Assembly (NCBI GenBank): GCA_026724425.1
Contig: JAIUCV010000001.1
Location: forward strand, 19,397,875-19,461,874
DNA: 64,000 bases
Direction of reading: 5' to 3'
Origin: Erythrophleum ivorense
Lineage: Eukaryota > Streptophyta > Magnoliopsida > Fabales > Fabaceae
Below, piece after piece: positions 38,156-49,881 of this stretch. Every line of letters starts with the position of its first letter. Position 1 is the stretch's first letter. The notes under the pieces are model-generated. The model worked only from the letters and a program-made list of their open reading frames with translations. It was not told where the DNA came from and searched no databases. A program made the translations under genes and the position numbers.

Positions 38156-39380
38156 CCATTTCATTCCATTCCATTTCTTCATCTCTTTGCTTTATCTTGT
38201 AAAAAAAAAAAATTGAAAATTTTTGAGAAAATTTTTGAAAAATAACGTGATTCTTTTCAGTTTTTTTTTGTGAAAGTTGCAAGTTGAGATGATTATACCT
38301 TGGATTCATTTAGACATGATAAGTGATGGATCTTGTGTCTTGATTCAAGTGAAGTGGCAATGAATTTGATTTCAATGAATTATTTGATAGCTGTTAGCTG
38401 GTGAGAATTTGAGCCTTAATTGTTCATTTCTAGTGTGTATTCACCTATCACTGTTTTCATTATAGAACTTGTCTTGATTCTTTGTTGAGACCACATTTGC
38501 ACTTGCATGCATAAAAATGATAAGGCATTCATTTCTTTTGTAGCTAGTGAGCCAAAAAGCCAACCATACATGCATTTTATCCATTGTTTAGCCACTTTGA
38601 ACCTTGATTTTATTTTCTTGTTTAGCCTATAGCCACTTAAAATGTTTTCCCACCTTGTTTTAGGATGCCTTAGGGATTTCAAGGAGCATTACATCCAACT
38701 AGGATGAGAACGTGTGTCTTACATCCATTAAAGCCATTATTATTCAAAGAAAAAAAATGCAAAGAAAAGAAAAAAAATAGAAAACAAAAAGAAAAGCAAT
38801 GAAATGAAAAAAAAAGTCATTGAAAATCAAAAGAAAGAAGCATTTCAGTTGGGTTGTAGTTGCCTATTGCTTGTAGGAAATAAGGCCTTGAATACACATT
38901 GTTCCCTACCCTAAATTGTCATTGATTGCTCTTAAGGTCCTAAGGTATCCATTTGTTTTACCCTTCTTATTATTTATCCATCATTTCATTTCCTTAGCCC
39001 CATTACAACCCTTAATAAAGTCCTTTGATTGGTGTATTGCATTTAGCATGGGTGGTGGAGACTTAAAAGCTTGACAAGCCTATGGTAGTGAACTTTTGAT
39101 AGGTGAAGTTTGAGTGATGCACATCTCTTAAACACTTGAGAGTTGAGAGTAAACACCAATCCATGAGAAGGGCTATACATTTTAATTCATTCTTTTCAAA
39201 TGAAATTGCCATGGAGCTTAATTCTTGATGCAAATGAAATTAGCTTAGATTGTTGAAGTGTTGAAAAGTTCTGATTATTTCTTAGCTTGTGATTTTTACA
39301 CTTTTCTTTTTCTTTTTCATTTCCACTTGTCATTCCACTTGCTTTTCCTTAGATTTTGAGCTTTGCCCAGGAGTGCAAAG
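38156..39380 (+). other. Non-coding 3' interior of Athila-like element
   Basis: No coding signal is visible. An A/G-rich stretch lies at 38745-38835 (GAAAAGAAAAAA words). The ORF on the minus strand at 38416-38682 has no recognisable product. Similar purine-rich non-coding spacers before the 3' LTR are known in Athila-group elements. Confidence 0.5.
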
Positions 39381-39399
39381 GTTTAAGTGTGGGGGAATT
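39381..39399 (+). other. Polypurine tract
   Basis: GTTTAAGTGTGGGGGAATT ends directly at the first base of the 3' LTR; the G-rich core is 39388-39397. Confidence 0.88.
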
Positions 39400-41953
39400 T
39401 GATAAGCATGATTTTTTTTACATTTTATTTCCCTTAGCTTAAGCATTTTAATAGTTAAACGAGGCTTAATGGATTTACTTAGATGGATAATTGATTTTAG
39501 TAGCCATTTGTGCGCCCAAGGAAATTATTTACAAGATTTTAGAATTTTAATGAATAAAGTTCTTTAAATGATTTTGTGAATTTTTCTATTGAATTGTTCT
39601 TACTATTTGTGCATATTTTTTGTTGGGCAATAGGAATTTTAAGGATGGAAAATAATTTAGAAAATGATTGAAGCTTCATGATTGAATCAAGAGCTAAACA
39701 ACATGTGAGAAGCTATGTGATTCATGAAGGGAAACAAAGCCATGCATGTAGGGGCAGCAGCTGAACAGAAATAAAGCTAACGTGGGGGAAGAACACATGC
39801 ACAAAAATAGAGAAGGAAGTTACGAGTTTGTAGGAAGGTGAGAGACTCGATGGTTCTGCTGAGGAGCAAGAAGGAATGAATAGAGCAAGAAAATGAAGAA
39901 GAGGAGAGTTGGATAGAATGTGGAATGAGATGCAGAATCATTTACTCGTACAGCAGCTAAAGAAGAGACTTGATGCTTTGAAAAGAAGAAGAAGCTGGAA
40001 GCACTGCAGCCATTAAGGAGATTGGAAGCCACGAGGAAGTAGCTCAAGTTTGGAAGCTCGAGTTCTACTTGCATGTGAGTAAAATAGAGGAAGAAGCAGA
40101 GTACAAGCCCCAGGTCTTTCATAAACGAAGAGAAGCAAAGTTAAACATTGAACAGAACCCATGCATGAAGTTAGGAGAGTGTAAGCCATGTTCTCCTTCA
40201 GCAACACAAAGCTACTAGTTCACAAGAGAGGAGAAAGAAATGCTACGGGCTAGACGAAGAAGCATGCACACAACAGCTCACATGAACAGTAGCTGGAGCT
40301 GAGCAAACAAACACGTTACAATGCTGAGCAGAACGTGCATGGAGAAGAGAAAATAATACGTGCAGAACACATGGAAGAATGTGAGCTCTAGCTTGAGAAA
40401 GAACTAGCCATGTTTCTGGTTGAGAAACGAAGGAAGAAAGCCACGGGTTTGGAGAACACCAAGAGGAAGCAACACGAGATATGAAAGAAGCTACATATGC
40501 ATGCAGTAATGGAGAAAAGCACGTGATGAAGCTCGAGTTTAGGCACTGCAAACAGAAGCTTTGAGCTGGAGATTTAAGAGAGGAAGTGAAGCTTCTGAAC
40601 AAGAAGAAGTAACGTGATGAGCAGAAGAAGCCTGAGCTGCACGAATAAGCAAAAAAGCCATAGGTACAGAGCTAGGATGAAGGCAAGACGATGGGAGATG
40701 CTGAAAATGGAGGCAGAGATGAATGACTGATTCATCCATTCACTCCGTTGGACTTCACGCAGAGAACGCTGGAAAGAAGGAAGCTTTAAGCTGAAATACC
40801 ACATAAGATGAAGCAACGAGCTGAGCTGGGAGCTGGCACAATAAAAATAAGAAAATCACGTTGGGGCCCACCAATACATACACACATCCATGAGCTGGGC
40901 AATGGCTGAGCACGTGGAATCATTAAAAGAATCACGTGTGAGAAGAGGCAAGGGCGGAGCAGATGATTTCATTCATTTTTCATCGCACGCCATAATTCAT
41001 TCACCCATCATTCACTCATTCCATCCATTCACACGCCCCCATCATCTAGCATCTCCATCCCCATCTCTTTCCACCCTAAAATGAAGTTTTAATCTCCATC
41101 TGTGGCTAGTTAGGAGGAAGATCCTTGGTGCAAGCTTGAATCCATAGAGAAGAACTCAGAATTTTGGCTAAGATTTCTTTAATTTCCTACACTTTTTTTG
41201 TTTCAAATATTGTCTTGGTTAAGTTATATTTGATAGAGAATTTGTGTAATTATAATTAGTGACTGGTTAGACACTAATTAGGAAACCTTTTTGTTGATTA
41301 ATTGATTGGATTAGACACTGATTTTTCATTATTTTCTAATTTTCTATGTGTGCCTCGAAGGTATTCGATGAAATGCATGAATGAAATTATGTGCTTGAAT
41401 GTTAAATTTGAGAGTTCCTTAGTATTTAGTTGGTTAATTAAACATCTTTGGATGATAATTCAAAGGGCTAATTAATCAGTTAATCAATCAAATTGGGTGT
41501 TTATTGATCTTAAATACAAGAATTAATAATTTAATGCGGGGTTGAGATTTTAATTCAACATTAGATCATTAATCTCTTGATTCTTGCGTGGTAACTCAAG
41601 ATACAATTGCCATGAACACAATTAGGGACTTTTAGGCCATAATTAATCACAATTGGATTAGGATAAGGATAGTGAATACCAAGAGACGATTCCAAAGCTA
41701 GTCACAAGACCATTCTCCACCCACAATTCATATAATTAGGTAACAATTAGGAATTTTGATTCAATTTAGTTTTAGGTTAGTTTAATTCAATCAAAAACCC
41801 CCCTTAGTTTAGAAATTTTTAGAGTCTTTTAATATTTGGAAAACTCAATTAAACATTGAATTCCAATTTCAAAGGAGATGACCTAGGTTGTGCCACTAAT
41901 TGCATACTTTACCAATCTAGTTTTATTTTGAGGGTTGCGCAACGAGCCTCTCA
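39400..41953 (+). repeat. 3' LTR of Athila-like element
   Basis: It runs from TGATAAG to GCCTCTCA, then the ACCCA TSD. It is 12 bp longer than the 5' LTR because of an extra CCCATCATTCA-like stretch near 41000 within a TCATTCA-rich tract. Confidence 0.93.
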
Positions 41954-43626
41954 ACCCACCAAAGACACCAAAAACCAGGCTGTCCAGAAGCACAGTATCA
42001 TGATAGTTTCTACATAATTTGACCAATTTTGAAAAGTCATAAGATATTCCACAAAGCTCCAAAAAAATATTTCTTTAGCTCTGTGAAACACTCTCAATGG
42101 GATCTATATGATTGCCAAATTTGATGCCTAAACTCATTCATTTGGTCTAGTTTTGGTTCAAAGGCAAAATATGGCTCAAATAGTAACCATATGACTCCAG
42201 ATAGTACCAAATGACTCTCTACATGAACCATGACCATTTGAGCAAGTCCAAAAGTTCAAACACAGTATATAAAGGCATTATATCAGGTCCAAATCCTTAT
42301 GGAACTCAAATTCACCATTCCACTTGCATAAATACACATAGATATCATGGCTTAATAATGTCAAAATCATACATTCTCATACATTTGGTTTCATATCCAT
42401 TACATATAACATATTCATATACTGTTACACATGCTTAAAGGTTTACAACTCACTATTAACTTATACATATATACTTTTACATCAAATTACACAATATCTT
42501 ATTCTATTGTCAACTTATCATCATTCATGCTTCATGGCTCCCATTCTTTGCTCCTTGGACTTCTTCTAGATAAAGTTAGATGGAAAGTGGGAAAGAGTGA
42601 TATTCAAAGAATCCCAATAGCTCTTTCACCCTTCAAGTAAGCATACATGGCATATTATCATGTCAAGGAACACAAGTATGCACCAAACACTTCTAAGAAC
42701 CATTCAAATCATGTTTTCAACATCACATAAGCATGTCAAGATCAAAATCAAGCTCTAGGGACTTTTAGTTTAACCTCACCTAACTATTTGGAACTTTTGG
42801 ATTAGCCTCGCTTATTTTCTAAAGACTGTTGACTTAGCCTCACTCATTCCAAGAAACTTTTGGCCTTGTTTCACCCATTCCTAAGGACTCTTGGCTTTAC
42901 CTCACCCATTCTAAGGGACTTTTGGCATCACCTCACCCATCAAGAGCAAAGTCACATTCCAAACATAATTCAAGAAACATAATGGTACCATAACATCAAA
43001 CCAATAGCTAGAGGCATATTTTATTATTCAAATATACACACAAGCATTCAATGACAATCCAATAACTAAGAAATGCATACAAGAAAGGATGGATAGCTAC
43101 CTTTTTCAAGAAGCACCACTTTTCTTCCTTGGTTTCCTACTTTCCTCTCTCGGCCTCACAAGCATACTTGGGAGAGACTTGATTTGCTTGGCCTAAACAC
43201 ATCAAACAATACACAAAGGTATCAATGGAACCATCTCTACCCTCACACAAGTCTTATATAAACTACTTCTAGCTTTAGGCATCCATATGGCTCCATATAG
43301 TAGCATAATAAAGCAACTCACACAATTCATTATCTTGGCTCCAATTTCTCACTCAATCTAAGTCACATGACTCCATTTAAGCTCATTAGAGTCATCACAA
43401 ACTTAAATCAAGGAGCCTAACACCAAGTTGCTCCTTTATGCATAATAGAATCTTAAACTCCCAACTTTCAAACTAATGGTTCCTTTGGTATTTATTATTC
43501 ATTTCTAGGTTATTTGTATCCTTAGAATCAAAGAAAACCCTTCCTAAGTGCACAATCCTCTCCTTGGTCAAGACACATACCAAGGTGGAGAGCCCATGAA
43601 GTTTTTTTGGTTTTCCTAGAGAATTT

Positions 43627-46600
43627 CGTAATACTCGATTACTCAAAAAATGTCTGAAACTAAAGGAATTTCTAAAGGAGGACCCTTAAATAGAAAGACT
43701 TAAAATTTGAATAATAATCTAAACCCTTAAAAATGAGGATTTAAGGCTTGAGTTGCCCAAAAAATCGAGTCAGGAAAGCTAGGAAAACTTTACGAAAGAA
43801 TGTAGGGTAATTTTGTAATTTCTGGACAATTTGGAAAAACTCATAGGAGGGCTTTTTAAACAAAAAATTTGAGCTTTTTGGGATTCTTAGAGGCTCTGAA
43901 GACCATGAAAACTCTAGGAACAATTAAAACCCCTCCGATGAGCGATTTCGGCTGTAGGTTGATCAAAATTTTGACCAAATAGTTTAGAATTGTTTTAAAT
44001 CCAATTTGGATGAAACCAAAGACATTTTATAAGTTAGAGAATCTAAATTTTATGATGAAAAATAAAGTTCTAAAAAAGGAGTTGAAATGAGCCCAATTGG
44101 ATAAAACTAAGAAGAGGGACTAAATTGCAAAAATTTAAAGTTGTTCAAATGGACCCTTAGGCTTATAAATGATGTCCCAATCTGTTCCAACCCTCACCAT
44201 TGATTTGCATCTGGTCTAAATAGAATCCAAGAGGGATGAGAGTGGTGCACAAAAGGGGGGAACCAAGGGAATGAGATTCAAGGCAAAAAGTGTAAAATTT
44301 TCTTAGTTTCTCTTGTCTTCTCCTTTACTAAACCTTTCCTCCTCCTTTTCCTCTCTTTTCTATGGTTTTAACACTTTGATTGGTCATGTGTGATGGCTGG
44401 TCCAGTGGAGAGAAGGGAGAAATTAAAAGGGGGCTTTGAAGCATAAGACAAAGCCTTTGGAAAAGCTTGTAACAAGGTGAGAGTTCTTGGTTTTCATGCT
44501 TCTTTTTGGCTTCTTTCCTCTTCTACTATTTTGGCCAAATTTAGGGACATGTGTTAGAGGTCTTATTTTGATTGATACTTGGTAGGAAATGAGGCTTTAA
44601 GGTATTGGAACCTAAGAAATGTAATGAAAGTTGAAGAAAAACCATGAGAATTCAAGATAACAAAGTTAAGGATTCATGGACATATGATAAAATTTGATTT
44701 CTTCCAAGGGTGTTCTAGCTTATGTGAGAGTTTAATTGAGCTCCTAAGACCCTTAGGAAGCCTCCCAAGTGCCTCTTCCATCAAGAAAAAAATTACAAAC
44801 TCCATGGGCCCAAAATGCTATGAATGTCTCGGCCAAACCAAGTGCAAGGGGCTAGGGAGTATTTTAATTCTTTTTAAGCTTAGTTTAGGACTATATATGA
44901 TGGAAGAAGATGAGAGGAAGCCATGGGAAAAATTTAGAAACCCTAAATTGAGAGTTAGAGGTATAGGTTCCATAATATGATTTAAAGAAGCAACATGTCT
45001 CTATGCTCTTGGGAATGATTATGTAATGGCTCTAAGGAGTCTAAATGGAGTCAAGAGGCCTAGATATAAGAAGAAAAGGGAGCCAAGATCTTGTATTATA
45101 GTAGTTGCTTCATTAGGTCTTTTATAGAACTATTATGTAACCATAGAAAAAAAGTGTGCTTCCCTAATGTGTGGGTGATGTTAGAACTTGTTTCAAGAAT
45201 GTAATTGGATCCTATTTGTTGTGTCTAGGCCAAAGGAATTAAACCCCATCCAATTGCAAGTGTGTGACCTTGAGGGGAGAAGAATAGTCAAGGAAAAAGA
45301 CTTATGTTTGCACCAAGGTAACTCTCTACTTCTTCTTGTATGCATTCTTGGTTATATGAATGTCATTGGCTGCTTGTATGTGTATTTGTATTATGAGACA
45401 TGCCATTGGTATTGTTTTGTTTCTATGGTACCATTATGTTTTCTTGATTTACTTTTGTAATGTGAATTGTTCTTTAAGGGTGAGGTTGTGCTAAGAGTCC
45501 CTTGAAATGGGTAAGGTGAAGCCAAAAGTCTCAAGAATGAATGAGGCCAATTCGAAAGTCCCAAAAATGGGGTGAGGCTAGACCAAAAGTTCCTAAAGTT
45601 TGTTCTTAACTTTGACATGTTTTTATGGCATGAAAGTAATGGATTGAATGATTTTTGTTTATATTGGATGCATACTTGTGTTCCTTGACATGATTATATG
45701 CCTTGGTTGTTTAATTGAATGGGTGTTGGAGCTATTGAGATTCTCTGAATCTCACCCCCTTCCCTCTTCCATATCATCATGTCTAGGTGGCGTTCAATGA
45801 GATAAAAATGGGAGCCAAGGAGCATGACTGGCCATACTTTGACATTAGTATAGCTTTTGATGTAATTAAATGTCAAAGTTTGCATGTATGAATTATTTTT
45901 GAGATGTAAACCTTTGAGCAAATGTAAAAGTATGTAAACATAATGTGTGAACCAAAGTTGAAGCCAAATGAATGAGAAAATATAATTTGACCACTTGGGA
46001 GCCCATTCTTGATTGTATATTGATGCATATGAAAGGGTGAGTTTGAGATGTGTGATGTTTTGGACCACTTGGGAAGCTGATGCATGATGTGTTTATGCTT
46101 TAAAACGTGCTCAAATTATTGTGGAATGGTTAGGAGGCCAATTGGAACTAATTTGACCCCTTTATGGTATCAAAAGTGCCATATTCATAAGCTAAACCAA
46201 AATTTAATCAAATGAGCTAGTCTTGGCATGAAATTTGGTATGAATATAGGCCTCATCTAGAGATTTTTATAAAGCCAAAGAACACCTAATTTGAAACTCT
46301 AGAGAATTTTTTATGATTTTTCAAATTTTGGAAAATTTGACAGATTTGGCAAATATACTGTTCATATGGTTAGTTCCTTTACTTATGTCATCTGTGGGTC
46401 AAATGTTGTCCAATGGCTATGAAATTTTATAAGAATAAATTAGACATGATAAGATTTCTATGGCTATCAAGATTACCCCATTTGGAGGTCTATAGAGGGA
46501 GAACCAATTTTTTGAAGCTTCATATCAATATCAGGGATGTAGCCAAACCTCTGTTACTATTCCATCAATTTTCATGAGCTAAACACTTTTGTTTTGGTCT

Positions 46601-47006
46601 AGTGTTATTTTTAACCTCTAGTTAACATCCATAAATTTCTATAAATATATTATACATTTGATTTCAATTTTTCTAGAATTAGTTATAAATTTTCAAACTT
46701 CATTTCAGTAACCTAGAATTTAGACCCAAGAGTATGTTTGCATTTTTCTAATGTGTGGCCTATAATCCGAGAAGCATGTGCTATTACTTGATGTTTATGA
46801 CCTGATTAGATGGAATATGAGTAGAAGATGATATTGGGGAGTTCACAGGGCCCACAGAGGGAAAATTGAATTTTTAAAGTCCTACGCAACCTGAAGATAC
46901 TACATTAAATGTATTATTTTTCCATGTGAGAGTGCTAGATCAAGCTCTTAAAATGAAGTCAAGCATAAGTAAGAGTCTATGGAGGCTAATAAATTATGGT
47001 GTCACA
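43627..47006 (-). mobile_element. Reverse family C LTR-like element (3380 bp) with TSD AATTT
   Basis: The plus strand starts CGTAATACTC (first base T changed to C) and ends GGTGTCACA. An exact AATTT duplication lies at 43622-43626 and 47007-47011. It holds the minisatellite in reverse (45475-45600) and a reverse TATA-like word (GCTTATAAATGATGTCCC, 44161-44178). This is the cleanest uninterrupted C copy with a perfect TSD. It has no coding capacity. Confidence 0.85.
45475..45600 (-). repeat. LTR minisatellite, reverse copy
   Basis: About four units with CCAAAAGTC and GGGTGAGGC words. Confidence 0.7.
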
Positions 47007-47605
47007 AATTTTCCATCCATAAAGCTTTCTAGATGTCTTGAGAGTTCAAACATGGTTTTACATAATCTAAATCGTCACTAGAAAGCTCTATAAATCTCTA
47101 TGTGCAATTAAAACTCTAATTTTCGTAACTTATTATCTATAACCTCTTTTTTAGTTCTATGACTTCCATATGATTCCTTAGGCTTCAAAAATCCTTTCTC
47201 TATCATATTAGGACCAAAATCAAACTCCCTATATGGTGCTCTAATTCAAGCTGAAATACTCATGCAAAAGAGAGCTAAAAAGAAGCAAGTTAGGCCAAAG
47301 TTTTTTATCTTATTTTAAAGCTTGTCAAGAGAGCTTTCTTAGGCTTCCAAAACTTCCTCCAAACTCTCTCTTCCCTCTACTAAACCAATCATAGAACATC
47401 TCTTTTCGAAACATCAAAACCATGAGAAGAAAGAGGAAAAGAACTTTAGTAAAGGGAAAAGTATCAAAAAATGACAAAATTTTACCCTTTTAGCTTTATC
47501 TTCTTTCTCTTTTTTCTAACTCCTTGGTGCACCACCTTCTACTAGTTTTATTTCTATTTTGGACCAAAAGAGTGTCGGTTAAGAGAGTGAGAAAGAATGG
47601 GACGT

Positions 47606-47616
47606 GATATATAAGG
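47606..47616 (+). promoter_or_regulatory. TATA-like box of family C
   Basis: GATATATAAGG immediately preceded by GGGACGT (an ACGT core as in plant G-box or ABRE-type sites). The pairing GGGACGTGA plus TATA-like recurs near 3890 and, on the minus strand, near 44161-44178. Confidence 0.45.
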
Positions 47617-48240
47617 GTGGAGCTCACTTATAACATTTTCCAAAATTTCAACTATATCCATAATCTTTGGTTTCTCCATTTGAGCTCATTTCAATTCCTT
47701 TTTTAGAACCATCTTTTCTATCATAAAATTTAGGTTCTCTAATTCATAAAATATCTTTAGTTTCATCCAAATTATATTTAAAACCTTACTGAATGATATA
47801 GTCAAAGTTACAATCAATCGATACTCTAAAATGCAAGCCGGAGGCGCTTTGACTATTTTAAGGATTCTTATGATTTTTGGGGCCTCTGAGAACCCTGAAA
47901 AACTCAATTTTTTAATTTAAAATTCCCTCCTTTGTGTTTTATAAAAGTTTTCTAAAATTACAAAAATACCACTGGCCTCTGTAACTTTCTGTTTGGCCAT
48001 TTTAGCTTCGATTCCGGGCTATCCTGAAGCTCTTAATTACATTTTTAGATGTTTTAATTAACATCCAAATCTCAGTTAGTCTCAGTTCACTTTACTCTGA
48101 GGTCCTCATTCATTAATCAAACGATTCTTATTTTAATTTTTTGTGATTCCTACTAGCTTCCGCTAGGCCCGTGACTCTCTGTAAGTAATCATTCCACTAT
48201 TTAGGAATGATTTTGGATTTCTAAATCATAAGATATTACA

Positions 48241-49325
48241 TATTTCATATTTGTTCCTTATACCAACCTTTCTCCATCTTTCTATTAGAAATTGCTACAT
48301 TACTTACCAATTATTTACTAACCTCTAGTTTGCTTTTAACTAATTTAGTTCATTTAGTTTGTCCCTTTTTATTTTTATAGAACATTTTGTTTCTTAATGG
48401 ATTATTTGTCATTTTCAAGCTTGTATGATCAAGGCTTATGAAAGAGTCTACCATTTTGTCTTGTCCTTAGTTATCACATTTACATGGCTTATGTAAGATG
48501 GTTGATAGTGATAACCTAAGCTTCTTTCTTTCCTCATTACTATGTCTTATAAGCCATTCTCCTTATTGCTTTTAACGTCAAAATTTTCTTCATGCAAGTC
48601 CTTTTTGTTTTCCTGGAGATTGCTTCTTTGTTAACTAGTAAATTTTTCTTTACCTAAATTAGCTTACATTTATAATTATCAACTAATCATTGAAGGGTTG
48701 TAACCAAAATTTTTCTAACTAATTCTTCCCTAGTTTGGACATCCCTTTCTTCTTTTTCCTATGGTATGCCATGTGTCTTTAAGTGGCCAAGCTTTTTTAA
48801 GTATAACTTGACTAACTTATTAACTTGTCTCACAATTATGAGCTAATTTATACATAGGAAGGGATATACTCCCTTTTTCCATCTTGCCTTGCATAAGCTT
48901 CTCCTTATCTTTTCACTTAGCCTTGTTTCTTTTCTTATATGCTACCTTATGGTTACAAGTAAGGAACTCTAGATGGAGGATGGTTGTTGTTTTTTCATGT
49001 TTGAAATACTTGACAACTTGTCACCTTAGTTTTTCTTTCATGCATCCAACCTAGTCTTTAGTCTTTGTTCACAGTTTCCTTATGTGACATGATGTTTTCT
49101 TGACTTTATTTTTACTTGTCTTCCCTAATGTCTTAACTTTACATGGGTTCCCTTATGTAGTTTTTAGAATCCCATTAAGTTGTAACTAATTAGAATAACT
49201 AATTCCTTATGAAAGTGATATCTTGAAAAATACACTAGTTTCAGTAAAATTTTATTAACTTTTTCTTTTTATTTTTCATCCTATGCATGGTTTAGCACCA
49301 TCTTGGTGGGTGGCGCCATTTCTAT
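48241..49325. other. AT-rich background sequence
   Basis: This lies between the end of a C copy and the Mutator-like element. I see no open frame, no termini and no similarity to the other families in the window. It may be old intergenic DNA. Confidence 0.4.
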
Positions 49326-49881
49326 GCATTTTCTTACTGTTCAAAATTTTGGACTGTACCAGTCAATAGGACCAAAAAACTAGTGAACTGACCATGGTGC
49401 CAATCTAGTTAACCTTCAAAATTGGCTTATCAAAAAACTAGTCAAAACCAATTGATTCAATCAAAAACCAGTAAAAACCAATCAATCAATCAATGGTTTT
49501 GTATTTGAAAAAAATTAGGATGAAGAAGAAAATCAAAGCAAAGATGAGATCAAAAGATGGCTTAAAGAACAAAGATTAGATCTATTTCAAAGCTCAAATA
49601 TGCTTTCTTCTTTAACAAAAGTTGTTCCTCACACCAAAACCATCCTTCTTCCTCTCTTGCATGAACTTAAGTGGTGGGTATTATCTTCACAAGCATGCTA
49701 GTGGAGCTGTGGAGGAGAAGAAGTGCATGGAGATATGGGGAAGAGGAAGTGTGTGGAATAATATATGCATGGAGTAGAGTGCCAATGCCTGTATGGGTAG
49801 AGCAAAGAAGGAGTTGGTTTTAAGGGACTTTCAAAATTTGCTTTAAATGGAAGACAACTATATGTAAATATATATGAAAGG

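Larger units (their letters stand above)
32853..41953 (+). mobile_element. Non-autonomous Athila-like LTR retrotransposon (9101 bp)
   Basis: Two direct LTRs (2542 and 2554 bp), both TGATAAG...CTCTCA, are flanked by an exact ACCCA duplication (32848-32852 and 41954-41958). The PBS matches the 3' end of plant tRNA-Asp, the primer used by the Athila/Calypso group of Ty3/gypsy elements, and a GTGTGGGGGAATT tract abuts the 3' LTR. The 4-kb interior holds only one broken frame (35950-37893). I find no CCHC gag, protease, reverse transcriptase, RNase H or integrase motifs, so it must have been mobilised by another element's enzymes. In the first 490 bp the LTRs differ at about 15 sites, mostly transitions, pointing to a fairly recent insertion compared with its surroundings. 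Confidence 0.92.
32410..48240 (+). mobile_element. Family C LTR-like element hosting two later insertions
   Basis: C-type sequence is exposed at 32410-32852, 41959-43626 and 47012-48240 and reads continuously once the Athila-like element (TSD ACCCA) and the reverse C copy (TSD AATTT) are removed. It ends AGATATTACA at 48240. The extreme 5' end is missing, replaced by the truncated B copy. The minisatellite is at 42755-42945 and a TATA-like box at 47606-47616. Confidence 0.65.

Noticed and set aside
40243..40602. 119-codon minus-strand ORF shared between LTRs
   Set aside because: In the 5' LTR the same region is broken, and no domain is seen; low stop density in this strand explains it.
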